Source: Phycomyces nitens (lineage: Eukaryota; Mucoromycota; Mucoromycetes; Mucorales; Phycomycetaceae). From it: DNA of 64,000 bases. Shown here in pieces: positions 23,041-33,655 of this stretch. Under the pieces are notes generated by a model. It had not been told where the DNA came from. It saw nothing but the letters and a program-made list of their open reading frames with translations, and did not search any database. The position numbers and the translations under genes were made by a program. Within the stretch, counting starts at the first letter, position 1, and every line of letters starts with the position of its first letter. The stretch spans positions 62,001-126,000 of the forward strand of contig JAHRBC010000001.1 of NCBI GenBank assembly GCA_022702545.1. Direction: 5' to 3'.

Positions 23041-23934
23041 CCCATAGAAAAAGTAATTAGAGTATACTCCAAGCTTATCACGTCAAACTTGAAGGGCGGT
23101 AGAAATGCCAGTTTGCTTGTTGAGCGCTTTGCTGTTCATAGCTTTGTCAGTTCAGCAAACAGCTCTCAGAATTATCCTAGTACAAGTCAGCCGTCCACAT
23201 ATAATGAAGCAAGTTTCTTAGATCTTCCAGATTGTGTAAGTGCTGCCCAGCTATGGGAGCCATTCAACTGACATGCCAGCTTGAATGATGATGACGTGGA
23301 AGGTGTCAGCAGCCCTGTTGTCAAGAATACTTTGGCAAAGTACTATGTGCGAAACAGTGGTATGAACAGTATTGAACTTGATGACCCAACGATTGTTGTT
23401 GCTTCTCGTCTTTGGAAAAATTCAACTGTGCATGCTTCATGAATGTACCGAAGAATAAAAAATGAGACCAGACGTGGCAATCATCATGTGATGTTTACCT
23501 GTCTGTACAGAAAGTGAGTATTGGTATTAGTCAAAATACAAAATAGAGATCACTCGCATTTTTTATATTTTTATCTAGCCGTCACAATATAACTATTCAA
23601 AGCTGGTTTGTTGGCACCGTGGAATTTTATTTCGAGCATAAAGAGGTTGATGGCACACCGCACTTTCTGGCATTCGTTGAAGTGATGAAAGAGCATGGTA
23701 CAGCAGCCCATGACTCATCTGTGCCAATCGTAATACGGCGGTCACACAGCTCAACTAGACAAACAACCCAGTCAAAATATGCCATTATCAATGTGGATGA
23801 CATTCAGCATCAAGTTGGGCTCATCCAGTACCCTCCGAGTAGTAATCAGTTCTTTATCATTGCACCATATTACGTGTTTAATGACAATCTGCGTGTGACC
23901 ATGAGTAACCTTGCCACTTTATTAGCCATTTTAT
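23041..23934 (+). pseudogene. Tnp2 C-terminal remnant in CACTA-1 copy 2
   Basis: Matches exons 6-7 of the copy 1 transposase at protein level (GGRNASLLVERFAVH, VDDIQHQVGLIQYPP). It has in-frame TGAs after WEPFN (near 23269) and after HAS (near 23440). The protein similarity to copy 1 is clearly lower than the similarity of the element ends. Confidence 0.8.
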
Positions 23935-24642
23935 TTGGTATTGATATTTATAAGGAAAGAAAAAAGAAAAAGAAAATTTTTATAATGTCAAAAACAAAAA
24001 AATTGTTTCAAAAAACGGTAGTTATGCTACCGTTTTGTTCACACAGGGAAAAATTATTTTTCTCAAGAATGCTCAACATCTTTAACACCAAATAAAATGC
24101 TCATTTCAATAAACAAGGTTGCCTAAAAATTTACGGACCCTTTCTATGGTACTACAACTACCTCATTGTCAGATGAAAAGACATTCCATGCGACTTTTAT
24201 GAATCGGGATCGATGACATTACCTTTCAACCACAATCTGCGGAGATAAAGTGCTCTAATAAATATCAATACCAAATAAAATAAAATAAAATAACTAATAA
24301 TGTCAAAAACAAAAAAATTGTTTCAAAAAAACGGTAGTTATGCTACCGTTTTGTTCACACAGGCGAAAAATTATTTTTTTCAAGAATGCGCAACATTTTT
24401 AACACCAAATAAAATGCTCATTTCAATAAACAACGTTGCCTAAAAACTTACGAGCCCTTTCTATGGTACTACAACTACCTCATTGCCAGATGAAAAGACA
24501 TTCCATGCGACTTTTATGATTCGGCATCGATGACATTACCTTTCAACCACAATCTGCGGAGATAAAGTGCTCTAAAATCATAAAAAACGGTAGTTATGCT
24601 ACCGTTTTTGGCACAGCTACCGGTCCTTCCGCCGTAGTGATC

Positions 24643-25127
24643 TAGATTGTCACTACGTGCACAGTTGTCAATTAGTATAAAAGAGCTCCATTTTTTATTC
24701 AATAAAATACATTCAGTTTTCTCTCTATTTCTTTTGAACATCGTCCCTGAACTTGAGCTATTGTCCTGCGGGAAATACTAAGTTGCACACTGTTAGGATC
24801 TACAAGTACTGTCTCATCGTTTGTCTGTTGTCTGTTTGTTTGTTTGTCCGTTTGTCTGTTGTCTGTTTGTTCGTTTGTCCGTTTGTCTGTTGTCTGTTTG
24901 TCTGTTTGTCCGTTTGTCTGTTTGTCTGTTTGTCCGTTTGTCCGTTGTCCGTTTACCTGTCCGTTTGCCTGTCCGTTTGCCTGTTTACTGTCTTTATCTA
25001 TTTCAAGTCCCGTCTGATTGTCAAATTCTTCTTGTTGGATTGTCCTGAGCGAAATCACAAGAATACAATATATATTATTTATATATTCTGACCTGTTGCA
25101 CCACACACCATAACTCAACACGCGTCA
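24643..25127 (+). repeat. LTR1, right copy, second part
   Basis: Contains AGTATAAAAGAGC and the GTTTGTCC microsatellite (24818-24990), and ends ACACGCGTCA. It is the uninterrupted version of the site occupied by copy 1 in the left LTR. Confidence 0.88.
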
Positions 25128-25131
25128 CATT

Positions 25132-25838
25132 TGACACGTGTGTTGTGGGCATGTTTGGTTTTGACCATGAAGCCGGACCAAGGGCCCGGAACAGGCCTAG
25201 GAGGGGTCGGAGGCCGGACCAGTCCGAAGAAGAAGTCCGAGCCGAGTAAGGATGGCCAATCCCCAAGTTTCTTTATTTCTCTTTCTTTTCAATTTTTCTT
25301 TATTTTATTTTATCACATTTTATTATTTCCTTTTTTATACTCTTTCCTTTTATATTTCCTGTTTTATACTCTTTCCTTTTATATTTCCTTTGTGAATCCT
25401 TTCTCACTTTCTTGCAGGATTGCACCATTCTGTACTTCTTTAGTTTATTTCCCCTACTTCTTTGTCTTACCCTTTTCTTTACTATGTTATAGTATTTTTT
25501 TTATTATATTTTTCCTTTGGCCTTGATGGCATCATTTTATTATTTTATTATTTCATTTTTCGGTTATTCTTTTAGTTATTTTCTTTGTCTATAAAAGACA
25601 TTCTTTTCTAATGAATAAAGATGATCAGTCAGTTTTACGATCAATTTTACGGTTATTTTATTCTTTTGAGTTTAAGCTCTCGATCTCTGAAGAGCAGTTA
25701 TATTTTGCCCGGTCATTTTGGAGATATTTCTGTTGAGTTTCGTTAGTCTTTTACTGGTTCTTTCATTGTTTCTTTTATATATTTTATTTGTCGCCCGTTC
25801 AGTTACCATACACAACCATACAAACACATCACACGTCA
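25132..25838 (+). repeat. LTR2a, solo LTR (707 bp)
   Basis: TGACACGTGTG...CACACGTCA, flanked by CATT at 25128-25131 and 25839-25842. TATA box GTCTATAAAAGAC near 25588 is followed by AATAAAG. It is closely similar to LTR2b at 45496. No internal region is attached. It sits directly between LTR1 and LTR3a. Confidence 0.85.
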
Positions 25839-25841
25839 CAT

Positions 25842-26208
25842 TGACACGGGTGTTGTAGGGTTTCCAGCTTCGGCCACTTCTCACCCATTCACGTGACTTT
25901 CCAAGGCTCTCTCTGCCAAAAAGTGTGATGTAGCCTTCTGATCAACTAGCAACGTCACCTTTTCTCAACCGCAAGTCACTTTACTTCTCTCATATTCCTC
26001 TTTCCTCCGCACTCCTTTGATTTTACTTATTTGTCACCCTCGCTCTCATTTTAAACCCCTCATCATCATTTCCTTATTTGTCATTTGTATCTACCTTTTT
26101 GTCATCATCTCACCTTTCCCTTCCCCATATCCATGTCTGTGCGCATCAACCACCATCTTCCTTTATCTACATCTCAAGTCATTTTCCCGCACATTGGCAT
26201 TTCTTTTA
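25842..26208 (+). repeat. LTR3a, 5' fragment
   Basis: TGACACGGGTGTTGTAGGG start, matching LTR3b (46940). Broken at 26208 by the end of CACTA-1 copy B. The rest of this LTR is not present on the other side of copy B. Confidence 0.85.
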
Positions 26209-26313
26209 CACTACGGCGGAAGGACCAGTAGCTGTGCTGAAAACGGTAGCATAATTACCGTTTTTTATGATTTTAGAGCACTTTATCTCTGCAGATTGTG
26301 GTTGAAAGGTAAT

Positions 26314-26932
26314 TGTTGTGGGTAGAGTAAAAATAAGAAAGATACGAAAGAATTCGTGAGAACTTGTGTAGGGTGTTTATTATCAAGAAAAAGGTTCTCT
26401 TTCTACACAGAACTAACTACTGATATTTATATGTTTTCTGATTTATAATTCAGTATATGCTTTGGTAATATTTATCACGATGAGTCATCTTCCAGGAGTA
26501 TTGTCTTTCTGGAAAGATCCAGAGAGACCTATTGATATGATACTTCTCCAGTCAGATCAGCCAGAGAGCTTTGGTAAAGAAGAGCATTTATGCTATTGGT
26601 AATATTTTAATATTCCGACCCAGATACTTGGGTAATGTTTTTAGAATTATTAATTCATTGTAGTTGTAGTCTCTCAATCAAGTATTCATATAATCAACGA
26701 AATATGTAGATGGAATATGATGATGCCATTAGATAAATATGTGTATATCTGTATATCCCATATTATGGTGATAACAATAATAATAATAAATAATAATCAA
26801 TTATGTGTATGATGATCTGTGTATTGGATAATCTCATAAAGCCAGATCCGTTTGACTGGAATAGCTGAGGATATTATTTTATCCTTCAGTCTTACTCTCA
26901 GATTCAGCAGTGATCAATACTCATTTACAACA
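26314..26932. repeat. LTR6, solo LTR (619 bp)
   Basis: TGTTGTGGGTAG...ATTTACAACA with inverted TGTTGT/ACAACA ends and a 5-bp duplication GTAAT (26309-26313, 26933-26937). Inserted in the 3' subterminal repeat of copy B (AAAGGTAATGTCATC when removed). No other copy in the window; copia-like ends, superfamily undetermined. Confidence 0.82.
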
Positions 26933-27237
26933 GTAATGTCATCGATGCCGATTCATAAAAGTCGCATGGAATGTCTTTTCATCAGGCAATGAGGTAGTTG
27001 TAGTACCATAGAAAGGGCTCGTAAGTTTTTAGACAACCTTGTTTATTGAAATGAGCATTTTATTTGGTGTTAAAGATGTTGCGCATTTTTGAGAAAAATA
27101 ATTTTTTGCCTGTGTGAATAAAACGGTAGTTATGCTACCATTTTTTTGAAACCGAATTTTTATTTTTGACATTATTAGCCATTTTATTTTATTTGGTATT
27201 GATATTTATAAGTAAAGAAAAAAGAAAAGGAAAATTT

Positions 27238-28120
27238 TAATAAAGTGGCACAGTTGCCTCTGGTCACACACAGATTTTCATTAAACACATAATATGGTGC
27301 AATGACAAAGAACTGATTAACACTTGGAGGGTACTGGATGAGCCCAACTTGATGCTGAATGTCATCCACATTGATAACGGCATATTTTGGCTGGGTTGTT
27401 TGTCTAGCTGAGCTGTGTGACCACTGTATTACAATTGGCACAGAAGAGTCATGGGCTGCTGTACCATGCTCTTTCATCACTTCAACAAATTCCAGAAAGT
27501 GCGGTGTGCCATCAACCTCTTTATGCTCAAAATAAAATTCCACAGTGCCAACAAATCAGCTTTGAATAGTTATATTGCGACGGCTAGATAAAAATATAAA
27601 AAATGCGAGTGATCTCTATTTTGTATTTTGAATAATACCAATACTCACTTTCTGTACGGACAGGTAAACATCACATGATGATTGCCACGTCTGGTCTTGT
27701 TTTTTATTCTTTGGTACATACATGAAGAATGTATGGTTGAATTTTTCCAAAGACAAGAAGCAACAACAATCGTTGGGTCATCAAGTTCAATACTGTTCAT
27801 AACACTGTCTCACACATAGTACTTTGCCAAAGTATTCTTGACAACAGGGCTGCTGACACCTTCCACGTCATCATCATTCAAGCTGGCATGTCAGTTGAAT
27901 GGCTCCCATAGCTGGGCAGCACTTACACCATCTGGAAGATCTAAGAAACTTGCTTCATTATATGTGGACGGCTGACTTGTACAAGGATAATTTGGAGAGC
28001 TGTTTGCTGAACTGACAAAGCTATGAACAGCAAAGTGCTCAACAAGCAAACTGGCATTTCTACCGCCCTTCAAGTTTGACGTGATAAGCTTGGAGTATAC
28101 TCTAATTACTTTTTCCATGG
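27238..28120 (-). pseudogene. Tnp2 C-terminal remnant in copy B
   Basis: Same remnant as in copy 2, reading right to left: KGGRNASLLVEHFAVH near 28070 and VDDIQHQVGLIQYPP near 27360, with stops between. Confidence 0.78.
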
Positions 28121-29510
28121 GTAGGTAAGAGATTATTTGACTAATAATAGCAACAGCAGCAAAGACACTTCTTGGTCAATGATGACAAAATCAACGTACC
28201 TGTCATCAATGATTGTGGCCAGTGAGGCACGGCTAGGACAATAGCACTCCACATTTACAAGTGCAAAAGAATGTGGTGTGCCAAGAATCTTCTTCAAGAC
28301 ACCTTTAAGAGTGCAAACCAGACTTGTAAGAGAAAAATAGCAGAGAACAGCCAGGCAAGTTTATTAATTAACAAACATTTGAATATACATTATAATTAAT
28401 ACAATATTTTTATTATGTTATAGCAGGAAAGAGCAGGCAGTTCTTTTCTTTCAGAAGATGAGGTATTTCAAACGGATGACGAGGCTGAATCCCCAATCAT
28501 GACAGATGTACTATAAGTTAGAGCTTTTTGTTGCTCATCTATTCTCAATTTAATATTAATATAATATTTCTACTGTTTGATATAGGTTTACACCACTAGG
28601 AATGAGCAATGAGCCTTCATCTAAGAGAAACAGACTAAGTCTTTAATATTCTTTAGGCTGCTCTTATTGGTTCTCTCATATTTTTAGTATATGTTTTAGC
28701 ACACTTTTTCTTTTCCTCTTTTCCTTTAGCTGTTTTATCTTTGCTTTGGTCCTCTCCTTTGAAATAAAATCGAATAACTCTCCATTACATAAGATTGCCA
28801 CCTTAATAAATGCCCAATTGGCATCTTGTATACCACATTTTCAGCTCTGTTGTTTTTAATCTAGGAATGAAACACACATCTTGCCCTTTTTCAAGCACCA
28901 AAAAAAATGAAATTTTTTTATAGCTGTATTACGCCAAGGTTAGTTTATATTTCTTTTCTTTGCTCTACTTTTTTGAAGTAAAACTAAATGACCCTCCCTT
29001 ATGTAAGGTTGTCAATGACATAAACATCCAATTGGAATCTTGTATACCACATCTTCAGCTCTGCTATCTTTAATCAAGGAATGAAACACTCATCTCATAA
29101 TTTTTCAGACACTAAAAAAAGGTGAAAATTTTTTACAGCTATATTACACTAGAGTTTGTCGTTCCCCACCTCCCCACCTGGGAATCTCTGTAGAATATGC
29201 ATATTGTTTTCTTAATGATGTACTCATTCTGCCAACTACCATTATATTCGAATTAGTTTTAAATCTTATGAGCTGACTTTACAGCAATATATTTTCTATG
29301 GTAAGAATATTATAATATGTTTACACTCTTTAATTAATCATATTGCACATTCTCTATTCTCCTTCTACTGCATCTAGTATTTACATCTGTACGTTTCATA
29401 TAGTGGCATTAATTCAAGAGATGCTTGGTATACCAATTAACAAGCACAATATATACTGGTATGCTATCCAAAACAATATGCTCGGTTTATTTGATTGCTT
29501 CATTGTCTGA

Positions 29511-32500
29511 CACTACGGCGGAAAAAACGGTAGCTAACTACCGTTTTGGTAGCATTACTACCGTTTTTTCCCACCAAAAAAAACGGTAGTAAAGACTCTG
29601 TATAAGGCGATTTCGGTAGCTGTTACCGTTTTTTTAGTGCGAAAAAAAAGGGTAGTTATGAGGCAGGAATAGGCACAGCTACCGTTTTTTTATCCAACCA
29701 AAATCGTTTCTTTATATACTATAGCCTCTCTTTTATATTACTTTATATACTAGCACCCATTCTTTTTTTACTGCCATTTATTTGAAATAATGGTTTATTT
29801 TTTATTATAATTTCGATTTATTTCAAATAATATTAAAATATATATAATAATAATATAGAAACATACCAAAAGCAAATACTATTTAATATTATAAAACGTA
29901 TATGGTACAAACCTTTTACTCAATCTATACACGATGCCAACAACATGTTGTTATGACTTGGATGGCCTTTGGTCTTCATCGATTGCTATAAAAATATTGT
30001 GGTCAGAGAATGAAGCAATCAAATAAACCGAATATATTGTTTTGGGTAGCATACCAGTATATATTGTGCTTGTTAATCAGCGTGCCGAGCATCTTGTTGT
30101 GAATCACTGTCATGACTTGGAAGGCCTTTGGTCTTCATCAATTGCTATAAAGATATTGTGGTCAGAGAATGAAGCGATCAAATAAACCAAGCATATTGTT
30201 TTGGATAGCATACCAGTATATATTGTGCTTGTTAATCGGTATACCAAGCATCTCTTGAATTAATGCCACTATATGAAACGTACAGATGTAAATACTAGAT
30301 GCAGTAGAAGGAGAATAGAGAATGCACAATATGATTAATTAAAGAGTGTAAACATATTATAATATTCTTACCATAGAAAATATATTGCTGTAAAGTCAGC
30401 TCATAAGATTTAAAACTAATTCGAATATAATGGTAGTTGGCAGAATGAGTACATCATTAAGAAAACAATATGCATATTCTACAGAGATTCCCAGGTGGGG
30501 AGGTGGGGAACGACAAACTCTAGTGTAATATAGCTGTAAAAAATTTTCACCTTTTTTTAGTGTCTGAAAAATTATGAGATGAGTGTTTCATTCCTTGATT
30601 AAAGATAGCAGAGCTGAAGATGTGGTATACAAGATTCCAATCGGATGTTTATGTAATTGACAACCTTACATAAGGGAGGGTCATTTAGTTTTATTTCAAA
30701 AAGTAGAGCAAAGAAAAGAAAAGAAATATAAACTAACCTCGGCGTAATACAGCTATAAAAAAATTTCATTTTTTTTGGTGCTTGAAAAAGGGCGAGATGT
30801 GTGTTTCATTCCTAGATTAAAAACAACAGAGCTGAAGATGTGGTATACAAGATGCCAATCGGGCATTTATTAAGGTGGCAATCTTACGTGATGGAGAGTT
30901 ATTCGATTTTATTTCAAAGGAGAGGACCAAAGCAAAGATAAAACAGCTAAAGGAAAAGAGGAAAAGAAAAAGTGCGCTAAAACATATACTAAAAATATGA
31001 GAGAACCAATAAGAGCAGCCTAAAGAATATTAAAGACTTAGTCTGTTTCTCTTAGATGAAGGCTCATTGCTCATTCCTAGTGGTGTAAACCTATATCAAA
31101 CAGTAGAAATATTATATTAATATTAAATTGAGAATAGATGAGCAACAAAAAGCTCTAACTTATAGTACATCTGTCATGATTGGGGATTCAGCCTCGTCAT
31201 CCGTTTGAAATACCTCATCTTCCGAAAGAAAAGAACTGCTTGCTCTTTCCTGCTATAACATAATAAAAATATTGTATTAATTATAATGTATATTCAAATG
31301 TTTGTTAATTAATAAACTTGCCTGGCTGTTCTCTGCTATTTTTCTCTTACAAGTCTGGTTTGCACTCTTAAAGGTGTCTTGAAGAAGATTCTTGGCACAC
31401 CACATTCTTTTGCACTTGTAAATGTGGAGTGCTATTGTCCTAGCCGTGCCTCACTGGCCACAATCATTGATGACAGGTACGTTGATTTTGTCATCATTGA
31501 CCAAGAAGTGTCTTCGCTGCTATTGTTATTATTAGTCAAATAATCTCTTACCTATCCATGGAAAGAGTAATTGGAGTATACTCCAAGCCTATCAGGTCGA
31601 GGTCAAAGGGCAGTAGAAACGCCAGTTTGCTTGTTGAGCACTTTGCTGTTCATAACTTTGTCAGTTCAGCAAACAGCTCTCAGAATTATCCTTGTACAAG
31701 TCAGCCGTCCACATATAATGAAGCAAGTTTCTTAGATCTTCCAGATGGTGTAAGTGCTCCCCAGCTATGGGAGCCATTCAACTGACATGCCAGCTTGAAT
31801 TATGATGACATGGAAGGTGCCAGCAGCCCTGTTGCCAAGAATACTTTGGCAAAGTACTATGTGTGAAACAGTGTTATGAACAGTATTGAACTTGATGACC
31901 CAACGATTGTTGTTGCTTCTTGTCTTTGGAAAAATTCAACCGTGCATGCTTCATGTATGTACCGAAGAATAAAAAACGAGACCAGACGTGGCAATCATCA
32001 TGTGATGTTCACCTGTCCATACAGAAAGTGAGTATTGGTATTAGTCAAAATACAAAATAGAGATCACTCGCATTTTTTATATTTTTATCTAGCCGTCGCA
32101 ATATAACTATTCAAAGCTGGTTTGTTGGCACCGTGGAATTTTATTTTGAGCATAAAGAGGTTGATGGCACACCGCACTTTCTGGCATTCGTTGAAGTGAT
32201 GAAAGAGCATGGTACAGCAGCCCATGACTCATCTGTGCCAATCGTAATACGGCGGTCACACAGCTCAACTGGACAAACAACTCAGCCAAAATATGCTGTT
32301 AATGTGGATGACATTCAGCATCAAGTTGGGCTCATCCAGTACCCTCCGAGTAGTAATCAGTTCTTTATCATTGCACCATATTACGTGTTTAATGACAATC
32401 TGCGTGTGACCATGGGGAACCTTGCCACTTTATAAAAATTTTCTTTTTCTTTTTCTTTCTTTATAAATATCAATACCAAATAAAATAAAATAAAATGGCT

Positions 32501-33159
32501 AATAATGTCAAAAACAAAAAATTGTTTCAAAAAACGGTAGCATAACTACCGTTTTGTTCACACAGGCGAAAAATTATTTTTCTCAAAAATGCGCAACATC
32601 TTTAACACCAAATAAAATGCTCATTTCAATAAACAAGGTTGCCTAAAAACTTACGAGCCCTTTCTATGGTACTACAACTACCTCATTGCCTGATGAAAAG
32701 ACATTCCATGCAACTTTTATGATTTGGGATCGATGACATTACCTTTCAACCACAATCTGCGGAGATAAAGTGCTCTAATAAATATTAATGTCATATAAAA
32801 TAAAATCAAATGGCTAATAATATCAAAAACAAAAAATTGGTTTCAAAAAAACGGTAGTTATGCTACCGTTTTGTTCACACAGGCGAAAAATTATTTTTCT
32901 CAAAAATGCGCAACATCGTTAACACCAAATAAAATGCTCATTTCAATAAATAACGTTGCCTAAAAACTTACGAGCCCTTTCTATGGTACTACAACTACCT
33001 CATTGCCTGATGAAAAGACATTCCATGCGACTTTTATGAATCGGCATCTATGACATTACCTTTCAACCACAATCTGCGGAGATAAAGTGCTCAAAAATCA
33101 TAAAAAACGGTAGTTATGCTACCGTTTTCGGCACAGCTACCGGTCCTTCCGCCGTAGTG
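29511..33159 (+). mobile_element. CACTA-1 copy C, internally deleted (3,649 bp), nested in copy B
   Basis: TGA is duplicated at 29508-29510 and 33160-33162. Removing it restores the subterminal repeat of copy B (TCTGACCACAATATTTTTATAG). It has two 160-bp units (from about 29940) and two 3' subterminal units. Confidence 0.94.
31558..32435 (+). pseudogene. Tnp2 C-terminal remnant in copy C
   Basis: Encodes NASLLVEHFAVHN and later EFYFEHKEVDGTPHF. It has stops (after WEPFN and at 31866) and a lost Ile codon near 32297 compared with copy 2. Confidence 0.8.
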
Positions 33160-33655
33160 TGACCACAATATTTTTATAGTAATCAGTGAAAACCAAAGGC
33201 CATCCAAGTCATAACAACATGTTGTTGGCATCGTGTATAGCTTGAGTAAAAGGTTTGTACCATATACGTTTTATAATATTAAATAGTATTTGCTTTTGGT
33301 ATGTTTCTATATTATTATTATATATATTTTAATATTATTTGAAATAAATCAAAATTATAATAAAAAATAAACCATTATTTCAAATAAATGGCAGTAAAAA
33401 AAGAATGGGTGCTAGTATATAAAGTAATATAAAAGAGAGGCTATAGTATATAAAGAAACAATTTTGGTTGGATAAAAAAAACGGTAGCTGTGCCTATTCC
33501 TGCCTCATAACTACCCTTTTTTTTCGCACTAAAAAAACGGTAACAGCTACCGAAATTGCCTTATACAGAGTCTTTACTACCGTTTTTTTTGGTGGGAAAA
33601 AATGGTAGTAATGCTACCAAAACGGTAGTTAGCTACCGTTTTTTCCACCGTAGTG

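Larger units (their letters stand above)
20835..24639 (+). mobile_element. CACTA-1 copy 2, internally deleted (3,805 bp)
   Basis: Same ends as copy 1, with ATC duplicated at 20832-20834 and 24640-24642. The empty site is visible in the left LTR as GTTATATCTAGATTG. Most of the transposase gene is gone. The accessory exon 2 is fused at TGGAG to the intergenic region, which is fused to the last two transposase exons. It is non-autonomous. Copies B and C share the same joints, so one deleted ancestor was amplified. Confidence 0.94.
1..25127 (+). mobile_element. Ty3/gypsy retrotransposon A (left end outside window), with three nested CACTA elements
   Basis: The order is LTR1, primer-binding site, gag, protease-RT-RNase H, integrase, polypurine tract, LTR1. 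This is the Ty3/gypsy order, with integrase after RNase H. The left LTR lacks about its first 180 bp, which lie before the window; its first visible base matches 20605 in the right copy. Removing the three CACTA insertions (606-7994, 10617-17689, 20835-24639) with one copy of each 3-bp duplication restores continuous LTRs and a continuous RT frame. The remaining defects are one TGA in gag (8718) and one TGA in integrase (19349). The target duplication of A cannot be checked because its left edge is missing. Confidence 0.9.
26209..33655 (-). mobile_element. CACTA-1 copy B, inverted, with mismatched flanks
   Basis: The 3' terminus is at 26209 (CACTACGGCGGAAGGACC) and the 5' terminus at 33655 (TTTCCACCGTAGTG). 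It carries a solo LTR (26314-26932) and copy C (29511-33159). Flanking triplets differ (TTA left, ATA right) and the flanks belong to different elements, LTR3a and gypsy-3. It is therefore probably a recombination product, not one simple insertion. Same internal deletion as copy 2. Confidence 0.88.
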
